From an uncultured Prevotella sp. (GTDB taxonomy: Bacteria; Bacteroidota; Bacteroidia; Bacteroidales; Bacteroidaceae), in the NCBI GenBank assembly GCA_937907705.1, contig CALCVP010000020.1, forward strand, positions 51,954 to 115,953: 64,000 nt of DNA, written 5' to 3'. Numbering within the stretch: the first letter of the stretch is position 1; each line of letters starts with the position of its first letter. Below, piece after piece: positions 24,568 to 32,265 of this stretch. The notes under the pieces were generated by a model, which was not told the origin of the DNA, ran no database searches, and saw only the letters and a program-made list of their open reading frames with translations. A program made the translations under genes and the position numbers.

Positions 24568-25272
24568 TTAGAAAATCAGGCAAAAGATACCGGTACAGAT
24601 AAACAATACACCCACGATACCATTGATAGCGTGTTGTGCTTTGCTCAATTTGCCTTTGAGCGAAGCCGTACCAGACATGCCTATTCCATAGGCAAAGCCC
24701 CATGCCATGATAAGTGTAGGAATGGCGGTAGCCACAGAGAAGATGATAGGAAGGCTGTAGCCGATACTCGATTGGGCTGACATGGGCATGAGTATTCCGA
24801 AGTAAACAATAGCGCTTTCGGGACAAAACGATAACGCAAGCAGGATGCCCAGGAGCAAGCTTCCGCCCCAACCGTGCAGCAGATGGCGCCTTGTAGACAG
24901 GTGGGGGCAATGCTCCTCCTTGTGAAGTCGGCTGCTAAAGATGAAATACAAGCCAATGATGATGAGTACAGGACCTAAAATGCGCTCGCCCCATAGGCTG
25001 AAGAAATCGCTGATATGAAGCGTGTTCATGCCGTTTCTCATCACAGCTATGATAATGATTCCTAACAAGGTATAGGCCAAAACGCGCCCTATTGTGTAAT
25101 AAATGCTATTGAAGAACACTTTCCTGCGGCTGTTTACGTCTCGTGCTATGTAGCCCATAGCTGCTATATTGGCTGCCAATGGGCATGGATGTAGCGCTAC
25201 TGCAAGACCTAAGAGAAAGGCTGTGAGCACCGGCCATTGGCTGTTTGCTATAATATCTTGTATGAATTGCAT
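24568..25272 (-). CDS. CcdA/DsbD-like membrane protein, ArsG-type permease family
   Basis: A 234-residue protein with about six membrane helices. The first helix carries HPCPLA (H28-C30), and a matching SFCPES lies in the helix near residue 157; this Cys-Pro pairing is typical of the CcdA/DsbD transmembrane domain. Bacteroidota proteins with HPCPLA and a broken central loop are often annotated as ArsG-family transporters, with selenium/arsenic or reductant-transfer roles proposed. The loop KEEHCPHLSTRRHLLHGWGGS could bind metal. The two cysteines suggest electron transfer across the inner membrane; the substrate cannot be decided here. Monocistronic, convergent with the symporter gene. Confidence 0.75.
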   Translation of the reverse strand: MQFIQDIIANSQWPVLTAFLLGLAVALHPCPLAANIAAMGYIARDVNSRRKVFFNSIYYTIGRVLAYTLLGIIIIAVMRNGMNTLHISDFFSLWGERILGPVLIIIGLYFIFSSRLHKEEHCPHLSTRRHLLHGWGGSLLLGILLALSFCPESAIVYFGILMPMSAQSSIGYSLPIIFSVATAIPTLIMAWGFAYGIGMSGTASLKGKLSKAQHAINGIVGVLFICTGIFCLIF

Positions 25273-25350
25273 GTGTAATGTGTTTTTAATGTAGAACTCT
25301 ATGCCGGTAATAAAGCGTCTGGTAATCAGCTTTTCCGTCGTGAATTGCCT

Positions 25351-26100
25351 TTAAATGTCGAGCTCTACCGGGCAATGGTCAGATCCGAATATCTCTGTAT
25401 GTATACTGGCTTCCTTGATTTTGTCTTTCAATCGGTTAGAAACGATGAAGTAATCGATGCGCCATCCTGCGTTCTTTTCGCGTGCCTTGAAGCGGTATGA
25501 CCACCAAGAGTAGATGCCTTCCTTATCTGGATAGAGATAGCGGAAGCTGTCTGTGAAGCCGTTATCGAGCAAAATGGAGAACTTTTGGCGCTCTTCATCT
25601 GTGAAGCCGGCATTCTTTCGGTTGGTCTTTGGGTTCTTTATGTCTATTTCTTCATGCGCTACATTGAGGTCGCCACATACTATCACGGGCTTTTTCTTGT
25701 CGAGTTCGGTGAGGTATTGGCGCACATCATCTTCCCATGTCATGCGGTAGTCCAGCCGTTTAAGACCGTCTTGTGAGTTGGGAACATACATTGTTACCAA
25801 GTAGAAGTTATCCATCTCGAGGGTAATGACCCTGCCTTCATGGTCGTGTTTGTCTATTCCCAATCCGTAGGTTACGTTGAGTGGCCGGTGCTTTGTAAAG
25901 ATAGCAGTACCGGAGTAGCCTTTTTTCTCGGCATAATTCCAGTATGATTGATATCCGTCAAACTGCAAATCAAGCTGTCCAGCCTGTAGTTTCGTTTCCT
26001 GAAGACAGAAAAAATCAGCATCTAATTGTTTGAAAATGTCATTGAATCCTTTGCCAACGCATGCACGTAATCCGTTGACATTCCATGATATAAATTTCAT
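25351..26100 (-). CDS. xth: Exodeoxyribonuclease III (AP endonuclease)
   Basis: The 249-residue enzyme cuts at abasic sites and removes 3'-blocking groups in base excision repair. The exonuclease/endonuclease/phosphatase motifs are all present: MKFISWNVNGLRA at the start, LQETKLQ (metal-binding Glu), GDLNVAHEEIDIKNP (catalytic Asp/Asn), WRIDYF and the final GSDHCPV with the catalytic His. Length and order are normal for the XthA/ExoA type. It is transcribed away from the ribH operon's end, about 240 nt from it. Confidence 0.95.
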   Translation of the reverse strand: MKFISWNVNGLRACVGKGFNDIFKQLDADFFCLQETKLQAGQLDLQFDGYQSYWNYAEKKGYSGTAIFTKHRPLNVTYGLGIDKHDHEGRVITLEMDNFYLVTMYVPNSQDGLKRLDYRMTWEDDVRQYLTELDKKKPVIVCGDLNVAHEEIDIKNPKTNRKNAGFTDEERQKFSILLDNGFTDSFRYLYPDKEGIYSWWSYRFKAREKNAGWRIDYFIVSNRLKDKIKEASIHTEIFGSDHCPVELDI

Positions 26101-26118
26101 GTTGCTTAGTATTTATAG

Positions 26119-26184
26119 CTTGTTAATAATGGTAATCCAACTTGTCAATAATGGTAATCCAATTTATTGATAATGGCAATTCTG
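26119..26184. repeat. Three tandem 22-bp repeats
   Basis: CTTGTTAATAATGGTAATCC... (26119-26140), CTTGTCAATAATGGTAATCC... (26141-26162) and a diverged third unit (26163-26184). Units one and two differ at one base. A fourth, more degenerate unit may follow. They lie between ribH and xth, both on the minus strand, and may include the xth promoter region. Confidence 0.75.
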
Positions 26185-26285
26185 TTTATTGGCATCAGTG
26201 TTTGTTGCTAATCGGCAATCGTTAATGGTCTGTTGATATAACTTATTGAGTGAATCATGCAACTGTTTGCTGTGCTGTGTAAACC

Positions 26286-26320
26286 AAGAAAGGGCAAGCT
26301 TTATCGGCCTGCCCTTTCTT
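26286..26320 (-). terminator. Terminator of the TPR-ribH operon
   Basis: AAGAAAGGGCA (26286-26296) pairs perfectly with TGCCCTTTCTT (26310-26320); it lies 20 nt beyond the ribH stop on the minus strand. Confidence 0.8.
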
Positions 26321-26340
26321 TATAGAGTAAGAAAACTTCT

Positions 26341-26817
26341 TTAGAACTTAGCCATTTTAATGGCATCAATAGCACACTCATCACCTTTATTACCCAATTT
26401 TCCGCCACTTCTGTCTTTAGCTTGCTGCAAATCGTAAGTAGTAAGCAGTCCATAGATGACAGGTATTTCACTTTGTGCGTTCAATCGAGCTATGCCATAG
26501 GTTACGCCTTGGCAGATATAGTCAAAGTGAGGCGTTTCTCCTTTGATGACACATCCTAATATTATCACAGCGTCATAGCCGTCATTGAGCGTCATTTGGT
26601 GTGCTCCATAGATGAGTTCGAAACTTCCAGGCACTGTCTTTACATGGATATTCTCTCTCAGTGCGCCATGTTTCTCAAGCGTACTTACTGCTCCTTCCAG
26701 CAGTGCTCCGGTTATTTCGGGGTTCCATTCTGCCACAACGATGCCGAAGCACATGTTGCTTGCGTCTGGAATTTTGCTCTCATCGTAGTCTGAGAGGTTG
26801 TGTAATGCAGTAGCCAT
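26341..26817 (-). CDS. ribH: 6,7-dimethyl-8-ribityllumazine synthase
   Basis: It condenses 3,4-dihydroxy-2-butanone 4-phosphate with the ribityl-uracil intermediate in riboflavin synthesis and usually forms a 60-mer shell or pentamers. The 158-residue protein shows the full set of motifs: FGIVVAEWNPEITGALLEGA, VPGSFELIYGA, ILGCVIKGETPHFDYICQGVTYGI (with the catalytic His) and GLLTTYDLQQAKDRSGG. Its first base overlaps the last base of the TPR gene upstream, so translation is coupled. Other rib genes are not in the window. Confidence 0.97.
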   Translation of the reverse strand: MATALHNLSDYDESKIPDASNMCFGIVVAEWNPEITGALLEGAVSTLEKHGALRENIHVKTVPGSFELIYGAHQMTLNDGYDAVIILGCVIKGETPHFDYICQGVTYGIARLNAQSEIPVIYGLLTTYDLQQAKDRSGGKLGNKGDECAIDAIKMAKF

Positions 26818-27512
26818 TATTTGTTTGATGCTCTTTCAATATACTTGTCAATTTCCTGCGCGACAGGAGAATTGAGATATTTCTTTTTGATGTCTTGATA
26901 TATTTTGAGTGCTTCATCACTCTTGCCTTGGCTTTCCAATATCTCACCAGCTTGGATTAAGAAGGTAGGTGAAAGACTGTTGTTGGTGTTGTCTTCTGCT
27001 TCGGCATCAGCTTTGCTGGCAGCTTTCTTCAAGCAATCAACAGCTTTGTCCAGCTGTTTCACGTGAGCATAAGCGTTGCCGAGGGCAGCTATGGCAGCTG
27101 GGCTAACCATTTCATCGTCGGCAGGTGAGTAAGCATCCAGAAATTTGACAGCATCTTGCCATTTGTCGAGGTTGGCATAGCACAATCCTGCATAGAGATT
27201 GGCCAAGTTACCGGCATCGGTGCTGCTATAATCAGAAGCGATGTTCACGAAGCCAGCATAGCCAGCGCCATCGCCTTTCAGTGCTTTGTCAAACTGTTGG
27301 TTAGCAAAATACTCTTGTCCTTTGGCTAAAGCGGTGCTTGCCTCTTGCTCTTTAGGGCCTGAGATGTAGGTAGAGTAGCAGATAACACCAGCTACCACAA
27401 GAATAAGAACTGCGATAATGATGGAGATGGTCTTCTTGTGTTGCATGAAAACCGCCTCTTTTTGAGTGAGGGCATCATTGCTTGCGCCCGTCTGTTCATT
27501 AAGATTTGCCAT
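26817..27512 (-). CDS. Membrane-anchored tetratricopeptide repeat protein
   Basis: The 231-residue protein has a short cytoplasmic N terminus, one membrane helix (about 27-50, TISIIIAVLILVVAGVICYSTYI) and TPR units covering the remainder: ALAKGQEYFANQQFDKAL, GNLANLYAGLCYANLDKWQDAVKFL, AAIALGNAYAHVKQLDKAVDCLKKA and FLIQAGEILESQGKSDEALKIYQDI. The layout resembles the YfgM/BamD-like periplasmic TPR group. Its linkage to ribH recurs in Bacteroidales but the functional reason is unknown. A TAATTTTG box at 27553-27560 (minus strand) may be its promoter element. Confidence 0.87.
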   Translation of the reverse strand: MANLNEQTGASNDALTQKEAVFMQHKKTISIIIAVLILVVAGVICYSTYISGPKEQEASTALAKGQEYFANQQFDKALKGDGAGYAGFVNIASDYSSTDAGNLANLYAGLCYANLDKWQDAVKFLDAYSPADDEMVSPAAIAALGNAYAHVKQLDKAVDCLKKAASKADAEAEDNTNNSLSPTFLIQAGEILESQGKSDEALKIYQDIKKKYLNSPVAQEIDKYIERASNK

Positions 27513-27601
27513 TTATTTTTATATTTATAATTTACTGATTTGTAAAGCGTGGCAAAATTACTTATTTTCTCTCAGATAATGAAATTTATGAGTCTCTTTT
27601 T

Positions 27602-27632
27602 TTGTTTTTATATTATAAAAGGTTTAACTTTG
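27602..27632 (+). promoter_or_regulatory. Promoter of recF
   Basis: TTG (27602-27604), 20-nt spacer, TAACTTTG (27625-27632). Transcription would begin about 15-18 nt before the recF ATG. Confidence 0.75.
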
Positions 27633-27656
27633 CACTAAAAGAATACAACTTGTGTT

Positions 27657-28772
27657 ATGTTTTTAAAGAAAATATCAATACTTAACTATAAAAACATACG
27701 TGAATGTACCCTTAGTTTTTCGCGTAAAATGAATTGTTTTATCGGTCATAATGGCGAGGGTAAGACCAATTTGCTTGATGCTGTTTATTATCTATCGTTT
27801 TGCAAGAGTGCTTATTCTTCGGTAGATGCCACGGTTATCAATCATGATGAGCAGTTTTTGATGCTGGATGGTACGTATCAAGCAGACAATGGCGATGAAG
27901 AATGCATCTATTGTGGCATGAAAAGGGGCATGAAAAAGCATTTTAAGCGCAACAAGAAAGAGTATAAGCGGTTGTCAATGCACATTGGTTTGATACCGTT
28001 AATACTGGTTTCTCCTTCTGATACGATACTGATTGACGGCAGTAGCGAAGAGCGTCGGCGATTGATGGATATGGTTATTTCGCAGTTTGATGCCACTTAC
28101 ATTGATGCGCTCAATCGTTACAACAAGGCATTGCAGCAGCGCAACACGCTGTTAAAGCAAGAGGCGGAGCCAGATGCCTCGCTGTTGGATATACTGGAAG
28201 AGCAGATGGCGGAGACTGGTGAGCTGGTATCGGCCAAGCGCAGTAGCTTTATAGAGGCGCTGGAGCCGCTTTTTCAGCGCTATTATCGTTTTATTTCGCA
28301 GGAAAAAGAGCAGGTATCCTTGCGCTATGTGTCTCATTGCCAGCGCGGACCTCTATTGGATGTGATACGCCGCGACCGCTTCAAAGACCGTGCTGTGGGC
28401 TATTCTCTGCATGGCATTCACCGTGATGACCTTGAGATGCTTGTCAACAATTACCCTGTGAAGCGCGAAGGTAGTCAAGGACAGCATAAAACATACGTTA
28501 TCGCATTGAAGCTTGCGCAGTTTAACTTCTTGCAAACCAGAGGCTCAAAGACCATTCCTCTGCTGCTGCTTGATGACATATTCGACAAGCTTGACGCCCA
28601 ACGTGTGGAGCAAATCGTAAAATTAGTGTCGGGAGAGGGCTTCGGACAGATATTCTTGACAGACACCAACCGCGACCATTTGGACCAAATTCTGCACAAC
28701 TGCACTTTTGACTACAAAATATTTCATGTGGCTGATGGTGTGATAACCGATAAGGAGGAAGCCGATGTTTAG
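27657..28772 (+). CDS. recF: DNA replication and repair protein RecF
   Basis: RecF is an SMC-like ATPase that helps load RecA at single-stranded gaps. The 371-residue protein has Walker A GHNGEGKT (residues 30-37), the ABC-type signature near GSQGQHKTYVIALKLAQF and Walker B PLLLLDDIFDKLD followed by the IFLTDTNRDHL D-loop region. The start MFLKKISILNYKNI is typical. The last 8 nt overlap the DUF721 gene. Unlike many bacteria, dnaA and dnaN are not adjacent (dnaA is 24 kb away in this window). It begins a 25-kb run of plus-strand genes. Confidence 0.96.
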   Translation: MFLKKISILNYKNIRECTLSFSRKMNCFIGHNGEGKTNLLDAVYYLSFCKSAYSSVDATVINHDEQFLMLDGTYQADNGDEECIYCGMKRGMKKHFKRNKKEYKRLSMHIGLIPLILVSPSDTILIDGSSEERRRLMDMVISQFDATYIDALNRYNKALQQRNTLLKQEAEPDASLLDILEEQMAETGELVSAKRSSFIEALEPLFQRYYRFISQEKEQVSLRYVSHCQRGPLLDVIRRDRFKDRAVGYSLHGIHRDDLEMLVNNYPVKREGSQGQHKTYVIALKLAQFNFLQTRGSKTIPLLLLDDIFDKLDAQRVEQIVKLVSGEGFGQIFLTDTNRDHLDQILHNCTFDYKIFHVADGVITDKEEADV

Positions 28773-29055
28773 GAAAGACGTGAAAAATCTGGCAGATATT
28801 CTCAACCATTGTCTGCGTCAAGACGGATTGGAAACTCCTTTGATGCAGCGGCGGTTGGTAGAGTCGTGGGATAAGGTGGTGGGTAAAGCCATAGCCAGAT
28901 ATACGGGCGACAAGTTTATCAAGAACCAAACGCTTTTTGTAAAGATACTGAATCCTGCCCTACGGGCCGACCTTACCATGATGCGAAGCCGCTTAGTAAG
29001 AAATCTGAATGTAGAAGTTGGCAGTCAGGTTATTACCGATATCCGGTTTTATTGA
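28765..29055 (+). CDS. DUF721 (DciA-like) protein
   Basis: A 96-residue protein of the DUF721 family: QRRLVESWDKVVGKAIARYT, KNQTLFVKILNPALRADLTMMRSRLVRNLN and a final strand VGSQVITDIRFY give the KH-like fold. DciA proteins of this family are replicative-helicase loaders in bacteria that lack DnaC/DnaI, so a role in loading DnaB is plausible. Only the compact domain is present, without the long tail of proteobacterial DciA. The start at 28765 overlaps recF by 8 nt (translational coupling). The following intergenic region contains DnaA-box-like sequence. Confidence 0.85.
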   Translation: MFRKDVKNLADILNHCLRQDGLETPLMQRRLVESWDKVVGKAIARYTGDKFIKNQTLFVKILNPALRADLTMMRSRLVRNLNVEVGSQVITDIRFY

Positions 29056-29287
29056 TTATCGCATGTTGGCAAACAAGGGTGTATTTCAAAATTGCACACT
29101 TTCTGTTTTGCTGACAAAATTACGAAAAATAAGGCGTTAAAAAGCCCTTGTTTTTCATTTGTTGTCCTTTTGTCGGCAAATAATGCAAGTTATTTTATCG
29201 AAATGTTAATAAGTTGATAACCAGTTGTTTATATGAGTTATCCACACAATATCATCTTTATGGGCAGGCAAAGGCAATGCTCTCAGT

Positions 29288-29308
29288 TGCTGAAAGCATT
29301 GCTTTCAG
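29288..29308. repeat. Perfect 9-bp hairpin with AAAGCATTGC core
   Basis: GCTGAAAGC, loop ATT, GCTTTCAGC. No U-tract follows. The core AAAGCATTGCTTT belongs to the motif family also seen at 10464, 20379, 52461 and 54216. Confidence 0.6.
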
Positions 29309-29722
29309 CTTGCAATAGCTATGCTTTTAGGCACCAAATCCATAGCTTTTAGTTTGAAAAGGTAGTGCGGCATGAGCTGAAAGCGTGCTATTGCCGTTGT
29401 ATGCCGTTGAAAATAGCCAATGAATATCTGCTTATTGGCCGATTGTTCTATGGAAGCGAGGCTTCTGTTGCTCTGTTTTGTGCTCAATAAATGTCATGAT
29501 TTTTGCTTGCACATCATTCTTCTTCAGATTCGTTATGTGCCAGTTTGCAGTATATACGAATACCTGGCTTTTCACTGTTTTAGTACTGTGCAAGCGGTGA
29601 AAACGGCATAAAAAGAGGCGCTTACAGAGAGCGTGTGCTGGCAAGTTGCCAATACAGCACATGATTAGATAACAAAAAGCGTAAGAATATGGTGCAAAGT
29701 GCCTAATAAAATCATTAAAAAT

Positions 29723-29753
29723 TTGGTTCTTTATGATAAAAAAACTAATTTTG
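29723..29753 (+). promoter_or_regulatory. Promoter of the serine acetyltransferase gene
   Basis: TTG (29723-29725), 20-nt spacer, TAATTTTG (29746-29753), 26 nt before the ATG at 29780. Confidence 0.75.
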
Positions 29754-29779
29754 CAACCTAAATATTGATACATATTTAA

Positions 29780-30673
29780 ATGAGTACGGACAATTTAACG
29801 CAGATACTTACCCAAACAGTGGAGCGCTTGTCGGAGCCAGATTCATTGAAAGACGTCTTTCATCAACATCGTGATGGAGATCCATTGCCATCGGGCAAGG
29901 CTCTTGAAGAGATAATAGACCTATTGCGAGCCATACTTTTTCCGGGCTTTTACGGTAAGTCAACGGTTAATATGCGCACTCTAAAATATCACATCGGAGT
30001 AAATGTTGAGCGTCTGCATAAGCTGTTATCTGACCAGATAACGGCAGGACTGTGCTTTGTAGACAGCAGCGATGGCGACGGTCATAAGTGTCGCGATTGC
30101 CATCGCTGCAAGGCGGCAGAACTGGCCACGCGCCTGATTGAGCGTCTGCCGGCTATACGCGCTGTCTTGGCTACCGATGTAGAAGCCGCCTACAATGGCG
30201 ACCCTGCTGCCGAGAGCAAAGGCGAGATTATATCCTGTTATCCTGTTATCAAAGCCCTGGTCAACTATCGTGTTGCCCATGAATTGGTGCTTTTGGGTGT
30301 ACCCTTGATACCTCGCATCATCACAGAGATGGCACATTCGGAAACAGGCATCGACATACATCCTGCTGCCAGCATAGGCCATCACTTTACAATAGACCAC
30401 GGCACAGGCGTAGTAATAGGGTCTACCTGCATCATAGGCAACAATGTAAAGTTGTATCAAGGCGTAACCTTGGGTGCCAAGAGCTTTCCGCTGGATGAGC
30501 ATGGCAACCCTATAAAAGGCATACCGCGCCATCCTATACTCGAAGATAATGTCATTGTCTATTCCAACGCTACCATCTTGGGGCGCATAACGATAGGAAA
30601 GGGCTGTGTGGTGGGAGCCAATATATGGGTTACGGAAGACATGGAGCCACAGACCAAACGCTATAAGAAATGA
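29780..30673 (+). CDS. cysE: Serine O-acetyltransferase
   Basis: It makes O-acetylserine from serine and acetyl-CoA, the first step of cysteine synthesis. The 297-residue protein has a helical N-terminal half and a C-terminal left-handed beta-helix of hexapeptide repeats: IDIHPAASIGHHFTIDHGTGVVIGSTCIIGNNVKLYQGVTLGAKSF (about 190-235; H in DHGTG is catalytic), then IPRHPILEDNVIVYSNATILGRITIGKG. The N-terminal part contains an unusual CRDCHRC cluster near residue 112, possibly metal-binding, as in the longer EpsC/SAT type. No cysK lies beside it. The tail is short and basic. Confidence 0.92.
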   Translation: MSTDNLTQILTQTVERLSEPDSLKDVFHQHRDGDPLPSGKALEEIIDLLRAILFPGFYGKSTVNMRTLKYHIGVNVERLHKLLSDQITAGLCFVDSSDGDGHKCRDCHRCKAAELATRLIERLPAIRAVLATDVEAAYNGDPAAESKGEIISCYPVIKALVNYRVAHELVLLGVPLIPRIITEMAHSETGIDIHPAASIGHHFTIDHGTGVVIGSTCIIGNNVKLYQGVTLGAKSFPLDEHGNPIKGIPRHPILEDNVIVYSNATILGRITIGKGCVVGANIWVTEDMEPQTKRYKK

Positions 30674-30756
30674 GCGCAAAGGCGCATCGCAGATACCGCT
30701 TTACGGCAAAGAAAAACAATATAGAATCAAAATAAACAAACAGATTTACCAAAGTA

Positions 30757-32265
30757 ATGGAACAAGAATTTGAACTCATAGCCAAAACCTTTATGGGCCT
30801 TGAACCCGTTTTGGCACAAGAGCTTACACAACTGGGTGCCAACAATGTGGAGATTGGCCGTCGCATGGTGTCGTTTACCGGCAACAAAGAATTGATGTAT
30901 AGAGCTAACTTCCAGTTGCACACCGCTATTCGTATTTTGAAACCTATCAAGCATTTCAAGGCAAAGAGTGCTGATGATGTGTATGAAGAGGTAAAGAAGA
31001 TAGACTGGAGCCAGTATCTGGACCTTAAAAAGTGCTTTGCGGTAGACTCAGTAGTGTTTTCAGAAGAGTTCAGACACTCAAAGTTCGTTTCTTACAAGGT
31101 GAAAGATGCCATTGTAGACCAGTTCCGCGAGAAGACAGGTCAGCGTCCTAACATCTCTGTAGCCAATCCGGACATCCGGTTGAATATGCACATTGCCGAA
31201 GACAAGTGTACCCTCTCTCTTGACTCAAGCGGTGAGAGCCTTCACCGCCGTGGCTACCGTCAGGAATCTGTAGAGGCCCCCTTGAATGAGGTGTTGGCAG
31301 CAGGCATGATACTGATGACAGGCTGGAAGGGCGATACCGATTTCATTGATCCTATGTGTGGCAGTGGAACACTGCTTATAGAGGCTGCTCTGATAGCCCA
31401 CAACATGGCACCTGGCCTTTTCCGCAAGGAGTTTGCCTTTGAGAAATGGCCCGATTTTGACAGTGAGCTGTTTGATACAATCTACAATGACGACAGTCAG
31501 GAGCGTGAGTTCAACCACCATATCTATGGCTATGATATAGATATGGCAGCCGTAAATACTGCCCGCTTGAATATGAAAGCAGCGGGCTTGACAAAAGACA
31601 TCACTATCGAGCAGGCTGACTTTAAAGACTTCAGGCAGCCACAGGAAAAGGCCTTGTTGGTGGTTAACCCTCCTTACGGCGAGCGTATCTCTACGCCTGA
31701 CCTGTTAGGCACTTACAAGATGATAGGCGAGGTGCTGAAACATCAGTTCAAGAACAACGATGCGTGGGTGTTGAGTTACCGTCGCGAGTGCTTCGACCAG
31801 ATAGGTTTGAAACCTTCTATCAAGATACCTCTCTACAACGGTTCATTAGAGTGTGAGTTCCGTAAATACCAGATGTTTGAAGGCAAACTGAAAGAATACC
31901 GCAGCGAAGGCAACATCTTGAAGACCGAAGAGGAGAAACGTGCCATGTCAGAGAAGCACCGCTTCAAGAAGATACGTGAGTTCAAGAAGAGCCTTGACGG
32001 CTCGGATGATGACGAGGAAGATGATATCCGTTCCTTCCAGTTCCACAAGTTCTCGCTCGACAGAAAGCAGGGCGATAAGCGTGGCGACCGCCGCAGCGGC
32101 AGAGACCGTCGTGAGTTTGGCGGCAGGGACAGTCGTGATGACCGTCGCGGCAAGCGTGATGACCGCCGCGGAGGCAGAGACTTCAAGTCTGACAAAGGTG
32201 CACGCAAGGGCGGACGCGACTTTGGCAAAAAACGCAATGCAAAAAACTTTAATGATGAAGATTAA
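30757..32265 (+). CDS. THUMP-domain 23S rRNA guanine-N2 methyltransferase (RlmL N-terminal type) with Arg/Asp/Gly-rich tail
   Basis: The 502-residue protein has an N-terminal ferredoxin-like/THUMP region (about 1-155; FVSYKVKDAIVDQFREKTGQRP) and a class I methyltransferase domain (about 165-380) with FIDPMCGSGTLLIEAALIA for SAM binding and the catalytic VVNPPYGERIS. It matches the N-terminal half of E. coli RlmL, which makes m2G2445 in 23S rRNA. From about residue 435 to the end lies a low-complexity basic tail of repeated GDRR/GGRD/DDRRGKR units, typical of disordered RNA-binding extensions in Bacteroidota. Its end overlaps the peptidase gene start by about 11 nt. Confidence 0.9.
   Translation: MEQEFELIAKTFMGLEPVLAQELTQLGANNVEIGRRMVSFTGNKELMYRANFQLHTAIRILKPIKHFKAKSADDVYEEVKKIDWSQYLDLKKCFAVDSVVFSEEFRHSKFVSYKVKDAIVDQFREKTGQRPNISVANPDIRLNMHIAEDKCTLSLDSSGESLHRRGYRQESVEAPLNEVLAAGMILMTGWKGDTDFIDPMCGSGTLLIEAALIAHNMAPGLFRKEFAFEKWPDFDSELFDTIYNDDSQEREFNHHIYGYDIDMAAVNTARLNMKAAGLTKDITIEQADFKDFRQPQEKALLVVNPPYGERISTPDLLGTYKMIGEVLKHQFKNNDAWVLSYRRECFDQIGLKPSIKIPLYNGSLECEFRKYQMFEGKLKEYRSEGNILKTEEEKRAMSEKHRFKKIREFKKSLDGSDDDEEDDIRSFQFHKFSLDRKQGDKRGDRRSGRDRREFGGRDSRDDRRGKRDDRRGGRDFKSDKGARKGGRDFGKKRNAKNFNDED

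Larger units (their letters stand above)
29056..29779. other. Repeat-bearing intergenic region with DnaA-box-like motifs
   Basis: No gene is supported. Contents: GCACACTTTCT (29094-29104); GTTAATAAGTTGATAACCAG (from 29205), close to the 20447 motif; a perfect DnaA box TTATCCACA (29238-29246); a perfect hairpin GCTGAAAGC/GCTTTCAGC with 3-nt loop (29288-29308); several GCTTTTAG motifs; and the cysE promoter (29723-29753). Confidence 0.65.

Noticed and set aside
31940..32254. Long open frame running from inside the methyltransferase gene into the peptidase gene
   Set aside because: It is an out-of-phase reading of the Arg/Asp/Gly-rich tail; the real peptidase begins at its signal peptide at 32255.
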